DNA of 29,291 nt, taken from CBDVBZ01 sp965372355 (GTDB taxonomy: Bacteria > Krumholzibacteriota > Krumholzibacteriia > WVZY01). Position numbers and translations under genes: made by a program. The notes below the pieces were generated by a model. It worked only from the letters and a program-made list of their open reading frames with translations. It did not search any database and was not told the DNA's origin. The stretch covers positions 1 through 29,291 of the forward strand of contig CBDVBZ010000030.1 in the NCBI GenBank assembly GCA_965372355.1, in the 5' to 3' direction. Below are positions 1 to 8,900 of this stretch, one piece after another. Position 1 is the first letter of the stretch, and every line of letters starts with the position of its first letter.

Positions 1-24
1 ACAGCAGCGACCACCACGGCAACG

Positions 25-1254
25 ATGATGATTGAGAGCACTGACTCGAACGGCTCGGAGGATGCGCAACCCGCGGAAGCGCCCGAGCAGCGTATGTACG
101 GGACGGGACGGTTTCGCGCGGGTTTCGTGCTTGCGATAACGTCCGCTCATTTTCTTCACGACACCTTCACGGCCCTCCTGGCGCCGCTCCTGCCACTCAT
201 CATCGAAAACCTGGGGATCGGCCTTTTCCTGGCGGGGTCGTTGGTGGTCGCGATCCAGCTGCCCTCACTTCTCAACCCGTTCTTTGGTTATTTGACCGAC
301 CGCTACCTGCTGCATCGGATCATGGTGGTCGTAGCGCCCGGTATGACCGGTGTGCTCGTGTGTCTGATGGGGCTCGCGCCGACGTACGGGGCGCTTGTGG
401 TTTTGTTGATGACAGCGGGATTCTCCGTGGCTGCGATGCACATCGCCGGACCGGTCCTTGTGGCCCAGTTCTCGGGTCGTTCGATGGGGCGCGGTATGGC
501 GTTCTTTATGGTGGGGGGTGAGCTCGCCCGAACGGTGGGGCCGCTCGTCGCCGTTCAGCTCGTGTCGATGTTCGGGTTGGGCGGGATTTGGCGGGTTGGC
601 TTTGTTGCCGTCGCGTCTTCACTGTTCCTATGGTGGCGTCTGTCTTCCGTGCCGATACAACGGCCGTCTCAACGGCCTTCGGGACTCCTCGTTGTGTGGC
701 GGGGAATGCGGAGGATCGTCGTGGCAGTTGGCGGTGTTCTCGTGGCGCGTGCGTTTATGGCGGCGGCGCTGACGACGTTCTTGCCGACGTTTATCTATGG
801 GCAGGGACACAGCCTGTGGGTTGCCAATATCTCGCTCTCGATCCTGGAGCTGGCGGGTGCGGCGGGCGCATTGACAACGGGCACGCTGAGCGACCGCCTG
901 GGCCGGCGCGGGGTGTTGATCGCCGCCGTGTCCCTGTCGCCACCGTTTATGTTGTTGTTCCTGTTTTCCGAGGGCCCGCTCCGGGTTGCGGCGCTCGTGG
1001 CGCTCGGTTTTGTCGCGCTGTCGACAACGCCTGTTCTCATGGCGGTGATGATCGAGAACTCGGGCACCAACCCGGCCACGGTCAACGGCGTGTTCATGAT
1101 GATGAGCTTTGCGATTCGCGGGCTCGTCATTTTACTCGTCGGCGCATTGGGTGATTGGTTCGGGTTGCGCGAAGCGTTTGTCGCGTGTGCCGTTCTGGCC
1201 ACGATTGGGCTGCCGTTTGTGATGCTCCTGCCGCGTCGTCCGCCCAGCGTCTAA
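25..1254 (+). CDS. MFS transporter, Fsr-like
   Basis: This is a major facilitator superfamily carrier of the inner membrane, probably a drug or metabolite exporter. The protein has 409 residues, usual for a 12-helix MFS member. A polar N-terminal tail of about 30 residues precedes the first helix. The first helix region (residues 41-60, with HFLHD and LLAPLLPL) resembles fosmidomycin-resistance (Fsr) type carriers. The loop 2-3 motif is degenerate (YLTDRYLLHR, about 89-98), but the second-half copy is canonical (GTLSDRLGRR, 286-295). The start is uncertain: the frame stays open to the first base of the window and no clear ribosome site precedes the double ATG at 25, so the gene may begin upstream. 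It converges on the Msr gene; its TAA shares three bases with the other gene's stop. The substrate cannot be deduced from the sequence. Confidence 0.9.
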   Translation: MMIESTDSNGSEDAQPAEAPEQRMYGTGRFRAGFVLAITSAHFLHDTFTALLAPLLPLIIENLGIGLFLAGSLVVAIQLPSLLNPFFGYLTDRYLLHRIMVVVAPGMTGVLVCLMGLAPTYGALVVLLMTAGFSVAAMHIAGPVLVAQFSGRSMGRGMAFFMVGGELARTVGPLVAVQLVSMFGLGGIWRVGFVAVASSLFLWWRLSSVPIQRPSQRPSGLLVVWRGMRRIVVAVGGVLVARAFMAAALTTFLPTFIYGQGHSLWVANISLSILELAGAAGALTTGTLSDRLGRRGVLIAAVSLSPPFMLLFLFSEGPLRVAALVALGFVALSTTPVLMAVMIENSGTNPATVNGVFMMMSFAIRGLVILLVGALGDWFGLREAFVACAVLATIGLPFVMLLPRRPPSV

Positions 1255-2363
1255 TCCCGCAGGTAGTGACAGGTGTACCCGTTCGGATTCTTGACCAGGT
1301 AGTCCTGGTGATAATCTTCGGCGGAGTAGAACGGGCCGGCCTTTGTAATCTCCGTGACGATGGGCTCCTTCCACTTGCCCGAGCGGTCGACCTCCGCCTT
1401 GACCCGCTCGGCGATCTCGCGCTGACGCTCATCCTGATAGAAAATCGCCGACCGGTACGACGTCCCGATATCATTGCCCTGGCGGTTCACCGTCGTCGGA
1501 TCGTGCATCCGGAAAAAGTAGCCGAGGATCTCCTCATAGCCGAGCTTCTCAGGATCGAACACGATGCGAACGGCTTCGGCGTGACCCGATTTCTTGCTTG
1601 AGACGACCTGGTAGTCCGGGTTCTTGACGTGGCCACCGGTGTATCCCACCTCGGTGTCGATCACGCCATCGATGCTGCGGATGATCTCCTCCATTCCCCA
1701 GAAACACCCACCGGCCAGCACGGCAACCCCGGTGGTTTCCGACGCGCGGGCATCCTCATCGGACTCAAAGAGTGCCGTGAACGTGCCGTATCCCTCCTCC
1801 TCGAGCTGATCCACAGGGATAAACCGCATCGACGCCGAATTGATGCAGTACCGGAGCCCCGTCGGGTCCGGGCCGTCTTCGAAAACGTGCCCGAGATGCG
1901 AGTCCGCCATCTTTGACCGTACCTCGATACGTTGCATTCCCGCCGACCCGTCCTTGTGTTCGGTGACGTAGTCCGAGACGAGCGGACGCGTAAAGGCGGG
2001 CCAGCCGGACCCGGAATCATACTTGTCGAGCGAGCTGAAGAGAGGCTCACCCGATACGATGTCGACGTAGATGCCGTCCTTGTCGTTGTTATAATATTTA
2101 TTGCTATACGCGCGCTCGGTCCCGTTCTCCTGCGTGACCTCGAACTGCAGCGGATCGAGCATCCGGCGCAGTTCGTCGAACGATGGCCTATCGAAACTGT
2201 TCCACGGGCCGCTGGTCGTGATCTTTGGATCGATGGTCTTGTCGCCTGCGCTCTCCGTTCTGTCCGTCGACTCGCCGGCATTGCCGCGATCATTCCAGAC
2301 CATACCGACAAGAACGATGGCGAGCAACACGGTGCCGGCCAGCTTGTACCATTCGAGATTCAT
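1251..2363 (-). CDS. msrAB: Membrane-anchored bifunctional methionine sulfoxide reductase (MsrB-MsrA)
   Basis: This enzyme reduces both epimers of methionine sulfoxide in oxidised proteins, probably on the outer face of the inner membrane. The 370-residue protein has an N-terminal hydrophobic anchor (about 5-23), an MsrB domain (about 60-190) and an MsrA domain (about 210-370). The MsrB catalytic Cys173 lies in RYCINSAS and the MsrA catalytic Cys220 in GCFWG. The MsrB part is of the zinc-free PilB type. The position that holds the resolving cysteine in PilB (GCGWPSF) is Ser119 here (GSGWPAF). Only three cysteines exist: 173, 220 and 365, the last in the C-terminal GYTCHY and the likely MsrA resolving residue. 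The ATG at 2363 was chosen because AGGAGG lies six bases upstream; an ATG at 2369 abuts that site, and a start at 2519 would prepend about 50 non-homologous residues across repeat DNA. Confidence 0.93.
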   Translation of the reverse strand: MNLEWYKLAGTVLLAIVLVGMVWNDRGNAGESTDRTESAGDKTIDPKITTSGPWNSFDRPSFDELRRMLDPLQFEVTQENGTERAYSNKYYNNDKDGIYVDIVSGEPLFSSLDKYDSGSGWPAFTRPLVSDYVTEHKDGSAGMQRIEVRSKMADSHLGHVFEDGPDPTGLRYCINSASMRFIPVDQLEEEGYGTFTALFESDEDARASETTGVAVLAGGCFWGMEEIIRSIDGVIDTEVGYTGGHVKNPDYQVVSSKKSGHAEAVRIVFDPEKLGYEEILGYFFRMHDPTTVNRQGNDIGTSYRSAIFYQDERQREIAERVKAEVDRSGKWKEPIVTEITKAGPFYSAEDYHQDYLVKNPNGYTCHYLRD

Positions 2364-2398
2364 TTCCATCCTCCTTGATACCTCTATTACGGTGCGTT

Positions 2399-2411
2399 TC
2401 ACATTCTGTGA
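2399..2411. promoter_or_regulatory. Small perfect palindrome upstream of msrAB
   Basis: TCACA-TTC-TGTGA, with 5-bp arms and a 3-bp spacer, lies 36-48 bases upstream of the msrAB start. Its position suits an operator over the msrAB promoter, but such a short palindrome can occur by chance. Confidence 0.35.
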
Positions 2412-2470
2412 CGGATGGGCAGGGACAGTGCTCCGGGCCGCCCCCAGCGCGTAGCAGGAGCGGGCTGCCC

Positions 2471-2552
2471 CGTGACGCGGCCACAGGCACGCATAAGCCC
2501 GTGACCCGGCCGCGGGCACGCATAAGCCCGTGCCGGGGTTGTGGGCACGGGC
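2471..2552. repeat. 29-bp tandem repeat of hairpin units (about 2.8 copies)
   Basis: Unit 1 (2471-2499) and unit 2 (2500-2528) are 29 bp each and differ at only three positions; both end in GGCACGCATAAGCC. A third, diverged unit begins at 2529 with CGTGCC. Unit 3 with its left flank forms a perfect 9-bp inverted repeat, GCCCGTGCC (2526-2534) against GGCACGGGC (2544-2552), with a 9-base loop. Units 1 and 2 have weaker CGTG/CACG arms. The array lies in the divergent gap between msrAB and the TetR gene. It may affect mRNA 5' ends or be a small dispersed element; no function is known to me. Confidence 0.75.
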
Positions 2553-2663
2553 GGCGAATCCCTTCAGGCCTAGTAAATATAGGTACTCGGACGGGAGGAA
2601 AGCAACTTGTATGAATGCTTTTCCCCTTGCTCGGCCCAGGCAGACATGCTATTTGTGAATAAC

Positions 2664-2680
2664 CATTCAATAATTGAATG
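2664..2680. promoter_or_regulatory. 17-bp palindrome, probable TetR operator
   Basis: CATTCAAT-A-ATTGAATG is a perfect inverted repeat with 8-bp arms around a central A, starting 45 bases upstream of the chosen tetR start in an AT-rich patch. Many TetR-family operators are palindromes of this size and autoregulate a regulator-plus-pump operon. The identity of the binding protein is inferred from position. Confidence 0.6.
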
Positions 2681-2708
2681 TTGGTTCATGAAACAGGGCG
2701 CAGGTTCG

Positions 2709-3338
2709 ATGGCCAAACAAATGAATTCACGGGAGCGAAGACGGGCCGCGGAGCGCGAAAGGCAGCAGGCGGAGATCCTGGATGTCGCGCTGGGAGCATT
2801 TGCCGAGTCCGGATATGCCGGCGCGTCGATGAATGATGTTGCCAGCGAATCCGGCTACAGCGTCGGACATATCTATAATATTATCGGCAACAAGGCCGCC
2901 CTTTTCGACGCCGTCATGCTGCGCGGGGGCAGGCAGCTCGCCGACCGGATGGCCGCCGCCATCGCGAAGCACCCCGATGACCCTGAAGGCGCCATCGATA
3001 TGGTCATCGACACGACTCTCGACTTCTTCGACAACCACCGAGACTTTTTCGAGATCTACCTTCGTCATGCGGCCGGCATACGCGCCAACGTAGAACGCGT
3101 CTTCTCGCCGGCGATCGCCGAGCTCAAGAAGAAAATAGACAACCGTAACAAGCGGTTGTTCCGGCAGGCAGCCGAAAAAGGTTTGACCGCGGAGCTGTCG
3201 CCGTCAGACATGACGGTTGGATTCAGCGAGTTGATCAGTGGATTCATCGCGGCGTGGGCGGCGGCCGGATATCCGGGTCGCATCAGCCGCAAGTCGAAAG
3301 TCATAAAGCATCTGTTATGGAAAGGTATCCGCGCGTGA
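2709..3338 (+). CDS. TetR-family regulator of the adjacent RND efflux operon
   Basis: This is a 209-residue transcription regulator, the normal size for TetR. The N-terminal 20 residues are strongly basic. The DNA-binding domain spans about 22-70, with the helix-turn-helix at about 40-60 (ASMNDVASESGYSVGHIYN), followed by KAALFDAV, typical of AcrR/TetR proteins. The C-terminal half is a helical ligand-binding domain with no recognisable ligand signature. The start at 2709 (MAKQMN) was chosen over in-frame ATGs at 2607 and 2688 because the palindrome at 2664-2680, and probably the promoter, lie downstream of 2607, and because it gives a normal N-terminus. The ribosome site is weak. The efflux operon follows in the same direction after 86 bases, so this protein most likely represses it and itself. 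Confidence 0.9.
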   Translation: MAKQMNSRERRRAAERERQQAEILDVALGAFAESGYAGASMNDVASESGYSVGHIYNIIGNKAALFDAVMLRGGRQLADRMAAAIAKHPDDPEGAIDMVIDTTLDFFDNHRDFFEIYLRHAAGIRANVERVFSPAIAELKKKIDNRNKRLFRQAAEKGLTAELSPSDMTVGFSELISGFIAAWAAAGYPGRISRKSKVIKHLLWKGIRA

Positions 3339-3345
3339 GTCAAAT

Positions 3346-3360
3346 GTTGCCCGGGGCAAC
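3346..3360. promoter_or_regulatory. 15-bp inverted repeat between tetR and the channel gene
   Basis: GTTGCCC-G-GGGCAAC has perfect 7-bp arms and lies just after the tetR stop. It could be a second operator or an attenuating hairpin. No T-run follows, so it is not an intrinsic terminator. Confidence 0.4.
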
Positions 3361-3424
3361 CCAAGCCCCAGATGGGCCGGACACGCGGATAGCCATGCGA
3401 AACCAACATGGAAGGGGAATCAGC

Positions 3425-4819
3425 GTGAACCGACAATGGAAGGGGTGGTTGTGCGCCGCGATCGCGGGTCTGGCACTGACGACCGCGGGCACCGGCAGCG
3501 CCCAGACAACCAGCGCCGAGGCAACTGTGGACACACTGCGGCTCGACGTCGAGGACGCCGTTCGTCATGCCATGCGCGACGGTCTGGAGGCGGCCATTGT
3601 CCGCCAGGACGTTTTGGCCGCGCAGGCTGGTGTCGGGATCGCGCGTTCGTACGCGCTCCCGCAGCTCGATGCGGGGGCGGCGTACACGCGCAACCTCAAG
3701 AAGCCGGTCATCTTTTTTGAGATCGATCCGGGAGAGGTGCAGTCGTTCGAGATCGGGCAGGACAACGCGTGGGCTGGCGGGTTAAACCTGCGTCAGACCC
3801 TCTTTGCATCGGGGCGCATTCGCTCAGGCTACAACATGGCGAAGGACCGGGCAAGGGCGGCCGAATGGGCCGGTGACGACGCGGCGGCCCTGATCGCGCG
3901 CGAGGTAAAGACAACCTACTATATCGTTCTCCTTGCCGCCGCGCAGGTCGACATCGCGGAGAAATCGCTGGAGAATGCGGAGCGCAATGTCGCGAATATC
4001 ACCGGCCGGGTGCGGCAGGGCATCACCGCGGACTTCGATCGCCTCCGCGCCGAGGTGACCGTAGAAAACCGCAAACCCATCCTCACGCGCGTGCGCAATG
4101 ACGAGAAGATCGCGCTGGAGACGCTCAAGCGCCTGCTCCGCATCCCGCTGGATTATCCCGTCGCCCTCACCGACTCGTTGGAGTATCTGCCCCATCCCGA
4201 AACGCTGGACGAGGTCATGGCGCGCGCGCTCGAAAACCGGCGCGATCTGGCTGCGGCGCGCGCCGAGGCGAGTGCCGCGGAGTATCAAATGAAAGCGCAG
4301 GCGGCGATGCTCAGACCGCTGCTCTATTTTGACGCCAACGTCTCCTGGCTCGGAGAGACGAGCGGTGGTTTGTGGCCCGGCGAGAAAGAATCGGCGACCA
4401 GTGCCGGTGTCGGGTTATCGTTTGTGTGGCCGCTCTTCGATGGGTTTCGCAACCGAAATGAGACAAAGGTCGCCCGGGCACAAGCACGCGCCGCAAGGAT
4501 AAAGGAAGAGCGGGTGAGCGACATCGTACGCCTCGATGTACGCGTTAGCTACTCGGAAGTGCAAACGATCGCGCAGGAAATCGTCGGGGCCGAGCGTGCC
4601 CGGGAAGTGGCGCGCGAAGCGTACAAAATCGCTCAGGTGCGCTACGATACGGGTGCGTCGCGGTTGATCGAGATGCTTGACTCGGAGCTCGCGCTTATCC
4701 AATCGGCCGTCGTTCTGAACGAGACGCTCTACCGATACAATGTCGCCGTGGCCAACCTCGAATACAGTACGGGCGAGGGCCCAATGCTCGGCCTTGAGAA
4801 TGGAGAGGAAGATCAATGA
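3425..4819 (+). CDS. TolC-like outer-membrane efflux channel (OEP family)
   Basis: This is the 464-residue outer-membrane channel of the tripartite pump encoded by the next two genes. It starts with a signal peptide (basic MNRQWKGW, hydrophobic core about 8-22, likely cleavage after GSA near 26). Two OEP repeats follow, rich in long amphipathic helices; each has the family pattern of a helix ending in residues like ALENRRDLAAARAE (about 270-285) and YKIAQVRYDTGASRL (about 400-415). The GTG start at 3425 is preceded by AAGGGGAA and comes directly before the signal peptide; longer frames would add a non-signal leader. The stop overlaps the next gene's start in ATGA, so the pair is translationally coupled. 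Substrate unknown. Confidence 0.92.
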   Translation: MNRQWKGWLCAAIAGLALTTAGTGSAQTTSAEATVDTLRLDVEDAVRHAMRDGLEAAIVRQDVLAAQAGVGIARSYALPQLDAGAAYTRNLKKPVIFFEIDPGEVQSFEIGQDNAWAGGLNLRQTLFASGRIRSGYNMAKDRARAAEWAGDDAAALIAREVKTTYYIVLLAAAQVDIAEKSLENAERNVANITGRVRQGITADFDRLRAEVTVENRKPILTRVRNDEKIALETLKRLLRIPLDYPVALTDSLEYLPHPETLDEVMARALENRRDLAAARAEASAAEYQMKAQAAMLRPLLYFDANVSWLGETSGGLWPGEKESATSAGVGLSFVWPLFDGFRNRNETKVARAQARAARIKEERVSDIVRLDVRVSYSEVQTIAQEIVGAERAREVAREAYKIAQVRYDTGASRLIEMLDSELALIQSAVVLNETLYRYNVAVANLEYSTGEGPMLGLENGEEDQ

Positions 4820-5949
4820 AGAAGGCAATCATCTGGATCGTCGTGATCGCAGTTATCGCCGTTGTAGTGGCCATGCGTATGACACGCGGCGGAGACGGCC
4901 CCACCGCGCGGAGCATCGAGGAAATCCACGCCGCGGAGGGCGTGCCGGTTGATGTGACGACGGTGCGCACGGGGACGATTACGGTAATCCGAGAGATCAC
5001 CGGCCTCGTCTCGGGTATCCGGCAGAGCGTGCTGCGCGCGCCGGACGACTACAAGATAGAAAAAGTCGTCGTGCGCGAGGGACAGCGTGTCAAACGTGGC
5101 CAGACGCTCGTTCATTTTGACACCGACATCTCCCCCGATCGAATGGCCCGGGTTGCGCAGGTTCGCGAGTCGTACGAAAACGCCCGCCGTCAGGTGGCGC
5201 GCCTCGAACCGCTATTCGAGGAAGGTGCCATTGCAGAGAGCGAGCTCGACGGGGCCCGTACGCGGCTCGCAATCGCGGAGGCGGATCTGCGCAACGCGCG
5301 GCTCGAGCTCGAGGTCGTCTCGCCGATCGACGGTATCGCCACACTGATTGCGGTTCGAAGCGGCGATGCGGTGGAGGGGGGCGATGTCGTGGCGCAGGTA
5401 GCGGTGCTCGACTCGGTGCGCATCGAAGCGGATGTCTCGGGCGGGACGGTGAGTGAGCTTTGGCCCGGCCAGCCGGTCTATCTCGATGGGATGGCGAATG
5501 GTGAGGCACCCGCCCCGGGCAGGCTGACACGCGTCGCTCTGGGGGCGAACCCCGACACACGGTTGTTCCGGGTAGAGGCAACATTGAACAACATTGGCGA
5601 GCTTCGTCCCGGTCTGGTCGTCACCCTGGAGGTCATCATCGACCGGGTCGGTCCGGTGATGGTGATCAGCGAATCGGCGCTGCTGATAGACGAGGCGCCC
5701 GTCGCCGGCGGGCAATACGAGGTGTGGGCTGTCGCCGCCGGCACGGCGGCACGGACCACGATCGAGGTCGGCCAGTCGGCGGAGGGCCTCATCGAAGTGC
5801 GCTCGGGTTTGGATGACGGCGACCGGGTGGTCGTATTCGGCGGAAACCGTCTCAAAGACGGGACGAAAATCCGCCTGCACAAGGTGGATGGCGTCGCAGT
5901 GGAGCCGCCGGACGAAGAGGGGGCGGCGGGTGGGGGGGGATCGCGATGA
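4816..5949 (+). CDS. RND efflux membrane fusion protein (AcrA/HlyD type)
   Basis: This is the periplasmic adaptor linking the inner-membrane RND pump to the TolC-like channel; 377 residues. An uncleaved hydrophobic anchor spans about 5-20. The first half of the biotinyl-lipoyl domain is at about 73-103 (KVVVREGQRVKRGQTL), a short alpha-hairpin at about 108-165, and the second lipoyl half from about 166 (VVSPIDGIATLIAVRSGD). A beta-barrel and a membrane-proximal domain follow. The tail is rich in Glu and Gly. GGAGAGGAAG gives a good ribosome site. Both ends overlap neighbours by ATGA (4816-4819 and 5946-5949), so channel, adaptor and pump should be made in fixed proportion. The hairpin is shorter than in AcrA. 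Confidence 0.93.
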   Translation: MKKAIIWIVVIAVIAVVVAMRMTRGGDGPTARSIEEIHAAEGVPVDVTTVRTGTITVIREITGLVSGIRQSVLRAPDDYKIEKVVVREGQRVKRGQTLVHFDTDISPDRMARVAQVRESYENARRQVARLEPLFEEGAIAESELDGARTRLAIAEADLRNARLELEVVSPIDGIATLIAVRSGDAVEGGDVVAQVAVLDSVRIEADVSGGTVSELWPGQPVYLDGMANGEAPAPGRLTRVALGANPDTRLFRVEATLNNIGELRPGLVVTLEVIIDRVGPVMVISESALLIDEAPVAGGQYEVWAVAAGTAARTTIEVGQSAEGLIEVRSGLDDGDRVVVFGGNRLKDGTKIRLHKVDGVAVEPPDEEGAAGGGGSR

Positions 5950-8900
5950 TTCTCTCCCGCATGGCGGTCACGCGGCCGGTACTAACCACTGTGATTGTTG
6001 CAGCGGTTCTAGTGCTGGGTTTGTTTTCGTACACGCGCCTCGTCGTCGATCTCTTCCCCGATGTCGAGTTTCCGTTCGTCACCGTGACCACGATCTATCC
6101 CGGCGCCGGTCCCGACGAGGTAGAGAGCCAGATATCCGAGCGCATCGAGGATGCCGTATCCACAATCGCCGGTATCAAACGTATTGATTCGATCAGTCGT
6201 GAGAGCCTCTCGCTCATCCTCATCGAGTTCGAGCTGGGGGTCGATCAGGATCAGGCGGGTATCGACGTCAAGGAGAAGGTCGAGCAGATCACCAATGACA
6301 TTCCATCCGGCGCCGAGCAGCCACAGGTCGTGAAGTTCGAGATGGGTGCGCTGCCCATCGTGGATCTTGCCCTCACGGGTCCATATAATCTGCGCGAGCT
6401 CTACGAAACGGCGGACCGCCAGGTGCGCGACGCCGTAGCCCAGGCCGAAGGTGTGGCCAGCGTGACCATTGTTGGCGGGCGCAAGCGCGAGATCCGCGTG
6501 GCGCTCGATCCCGCGCAGCTCGTTGCCTTCCAACTCGACGCGTCGACGGTGGTTGCCGCGATTGCGCGTGGAAATGTCAGCGTGCCGGCGGGGCGGGTGA
6601 TCGAACCCGATGGAGAGTTCAGCATACGAGTGCTCGGTGAGTTCGACGATCTCCGCGAGCTGCGGCGTCTGCCGGTGCCCCTCGCCGACGGCGGATTCGT
6701 GCGCGTATCCGATCTCGGACGTGTGATCGACACCACCGAGGAGGCGCGCGACCTCGCGCGTCTCGACGGAGTGGGGTCGGTGGGGATTTCTGTCCAGAAA
6801 CGGACCGACGCCAATACCGTGGAGACCGCCGCGGCGGTGCGCGACAAAGTCGAAGAGCTGGCGCTGTTTTTGCCCGCCGGGATGCGGATCGACGTCGTCC
6901 GCGACAACTCGACGTTTATCCGCCAGGCGGTGCGCGATGTGCTCATCAACATGGCGCTGGGAATTCTGTTCACAACGGTACTCCTTTATCTCTTTCTCCA
7001 CTCCATTCGCACAACGGTAATCGCGGCCGTCGCGATGCCCACATCGATTATTGCGACGTTTCTCCTGATCGACTTCGGCGGGTTCTCGATCAACATCGTC
7101 ACGCTCCTCGCGCTGGGGATCTCGATCGGGGTGCTGGTCGCCAACGCCATCGTTGTGCTCGAGAGCATCTCACGCCATCTCGACGCGGGGGAGGATCCGG
7201 TCACCGCCGCGCGCGCGGGCACCGACGAGGTTGCGATTGCCGTCGTGGCGACGGCGATGACAAATGTCGTGGTGTTCACGCCGATTGCGTTTATGGGCGG
7301 TGTCATCGGGATGTTCTTCTATGAGTTTGGGCTGACCGTGGTTTTTGCAACATTGTTCTCGCTTCTCGTGAGCTTTACGCTGACGCCAATGCTGGCGGCC
7401 AAACTCATGAGGCCGCGTGAGCAAGAGGAGATGGATAGGGGGGAGAAGAAGCGCAGGCGAAGTCTCCTGAGCATCCTGGGCGCCCCGCTGTGGGGGCTGG
7501 CACGTTTGTGGGAACGCGGCTATATGACGGTGGAAAACGGCTACCGCGCCGCTCTGCGCTGGAGTCTGCGTCACCGAGTGCGCACCACGCTTGTTGTGGT
7601 CGCCGTATTCGTTGGGGGAATATTTCTCTTCGGCTTCGTCGGGGGTGAGTTCTTTCCCGAATCGGACAACGGTTATATACAGGTCGTACTAAACTTCCCC
7701 GCGGGAACGACACTCGAGCAGACCGACGCGCTCATGACCGAGGTCGAGGCCATCGTACGTCGTGAGGCGCCGGAGATCGAATCGATCCTCGCCACAGTTG
7801 GTGGTGAGAGCAAAGGTGTTGAGGACGGCGATCTCGCCATCCGTCTCACGCCGGTCGGAGAGCGTGACCGCGACATCTTCGAGATCATGAACCGGCTGCG
7901 CGAGTCGCTCGCTGTGATCCCCGCTGCGGACGTCGGTGTGCAGCGCTTCTCCGAGTTCGGCGAGTCCAAGTCGATCATCGTCGAAGTGCTCGGCCCCGAC
8001 CTCGATCGGATCGTTGATATCGCCACACAGATCCGTGACGACATGACACAAATCGCCGGGCTGGCCGATATCGAGTTGAGCTCCAAACCGGGCCGTCCCG
8101 AGATCGTCTGGTATCCCGACCGTGACGAGTTGGGCAAACGCTACTTGCCCGTCATCGCGGCGGGGATGGAGCTTCGCAGTTTGTATGAAGGCGAGGTCGC
8201 GTCAGTTTTCCGCGAGGGGGGTGAGGAGTACGATATCCGCGTGCGTTTCGAAGAGTCGCTTCGGAAGAGCAAGGAGGGCCTGCGCCGGGTGATGTTCGCC
8301 ACGGCCGACGGTCTCGTGCCGATCGGCGCCCTGGGGACGATCGAGCGGCAGCGAGGTCTCTCCGAAATCACGCGCAAAAATCGGGCGCGCATGGTGAGTG
8401 TGACGGCAAACCTCTCCTCGGGCACACTGGTTGAGACTGTCGATGCGATCCGTGAGCGCGTCGCCCTGATCGATATGCCGCCGGGTTATCGGGTGGAGTA
8501 CGCGGGTGACATCGAGATGCTTGGCGAATCATTCGCCGAGATCTACAAGGCACTCGTGCTCGCGATTCTGCTCACGTACCTCGTGCTCGCCGCGATCCTC
8601 GAGTCGTTCGTGCATCCCCTTACGATTATGTTCACGCTTCCGCTGGGACTCGTCGGCGTGAGTGCCGCGTTGGTCCTCTCGGGCGCGACGATCAACATCA
8701 TGTCGCTCATGGCCATCGTCATGCTCGTGGGAATCGTCGTGAACAACGCCATCCTTATTCTCGATCTGGCCTCACGGCTTCGCAAGGAAGGCAAGGATGC
8801 ACACGCGGCCATCTTCGAGGCGGCGTCACGCCGCTTCCGCGCGATCACGATGACCACGCTCGCCATCATCGCCGGTATCTTTCCGCAGGCGGTCGGTGGC

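Noticed and set aside
2364..2519. N-terminal extension of msrAB to 2519
   Set aside because: The extra residues come from repeat and promoter DNA, and the strong AGGAGG site points to 2363.
6009..7001. Opposite-strand frame of 330 codons in the RND pump gene
   Set aside because: It mirrors the pump's first porter domain; composition is His/Asp/Arg-rich, as expected of a reverse shadow.
7131..7145. Missing Asp-Asp in TM4 as a sequencing error
   Set aside because: Two adjacent codons (GCC AAC) both differ, the frame is intact, and TM10 also lacks its Lys, which fits a coherent variant.
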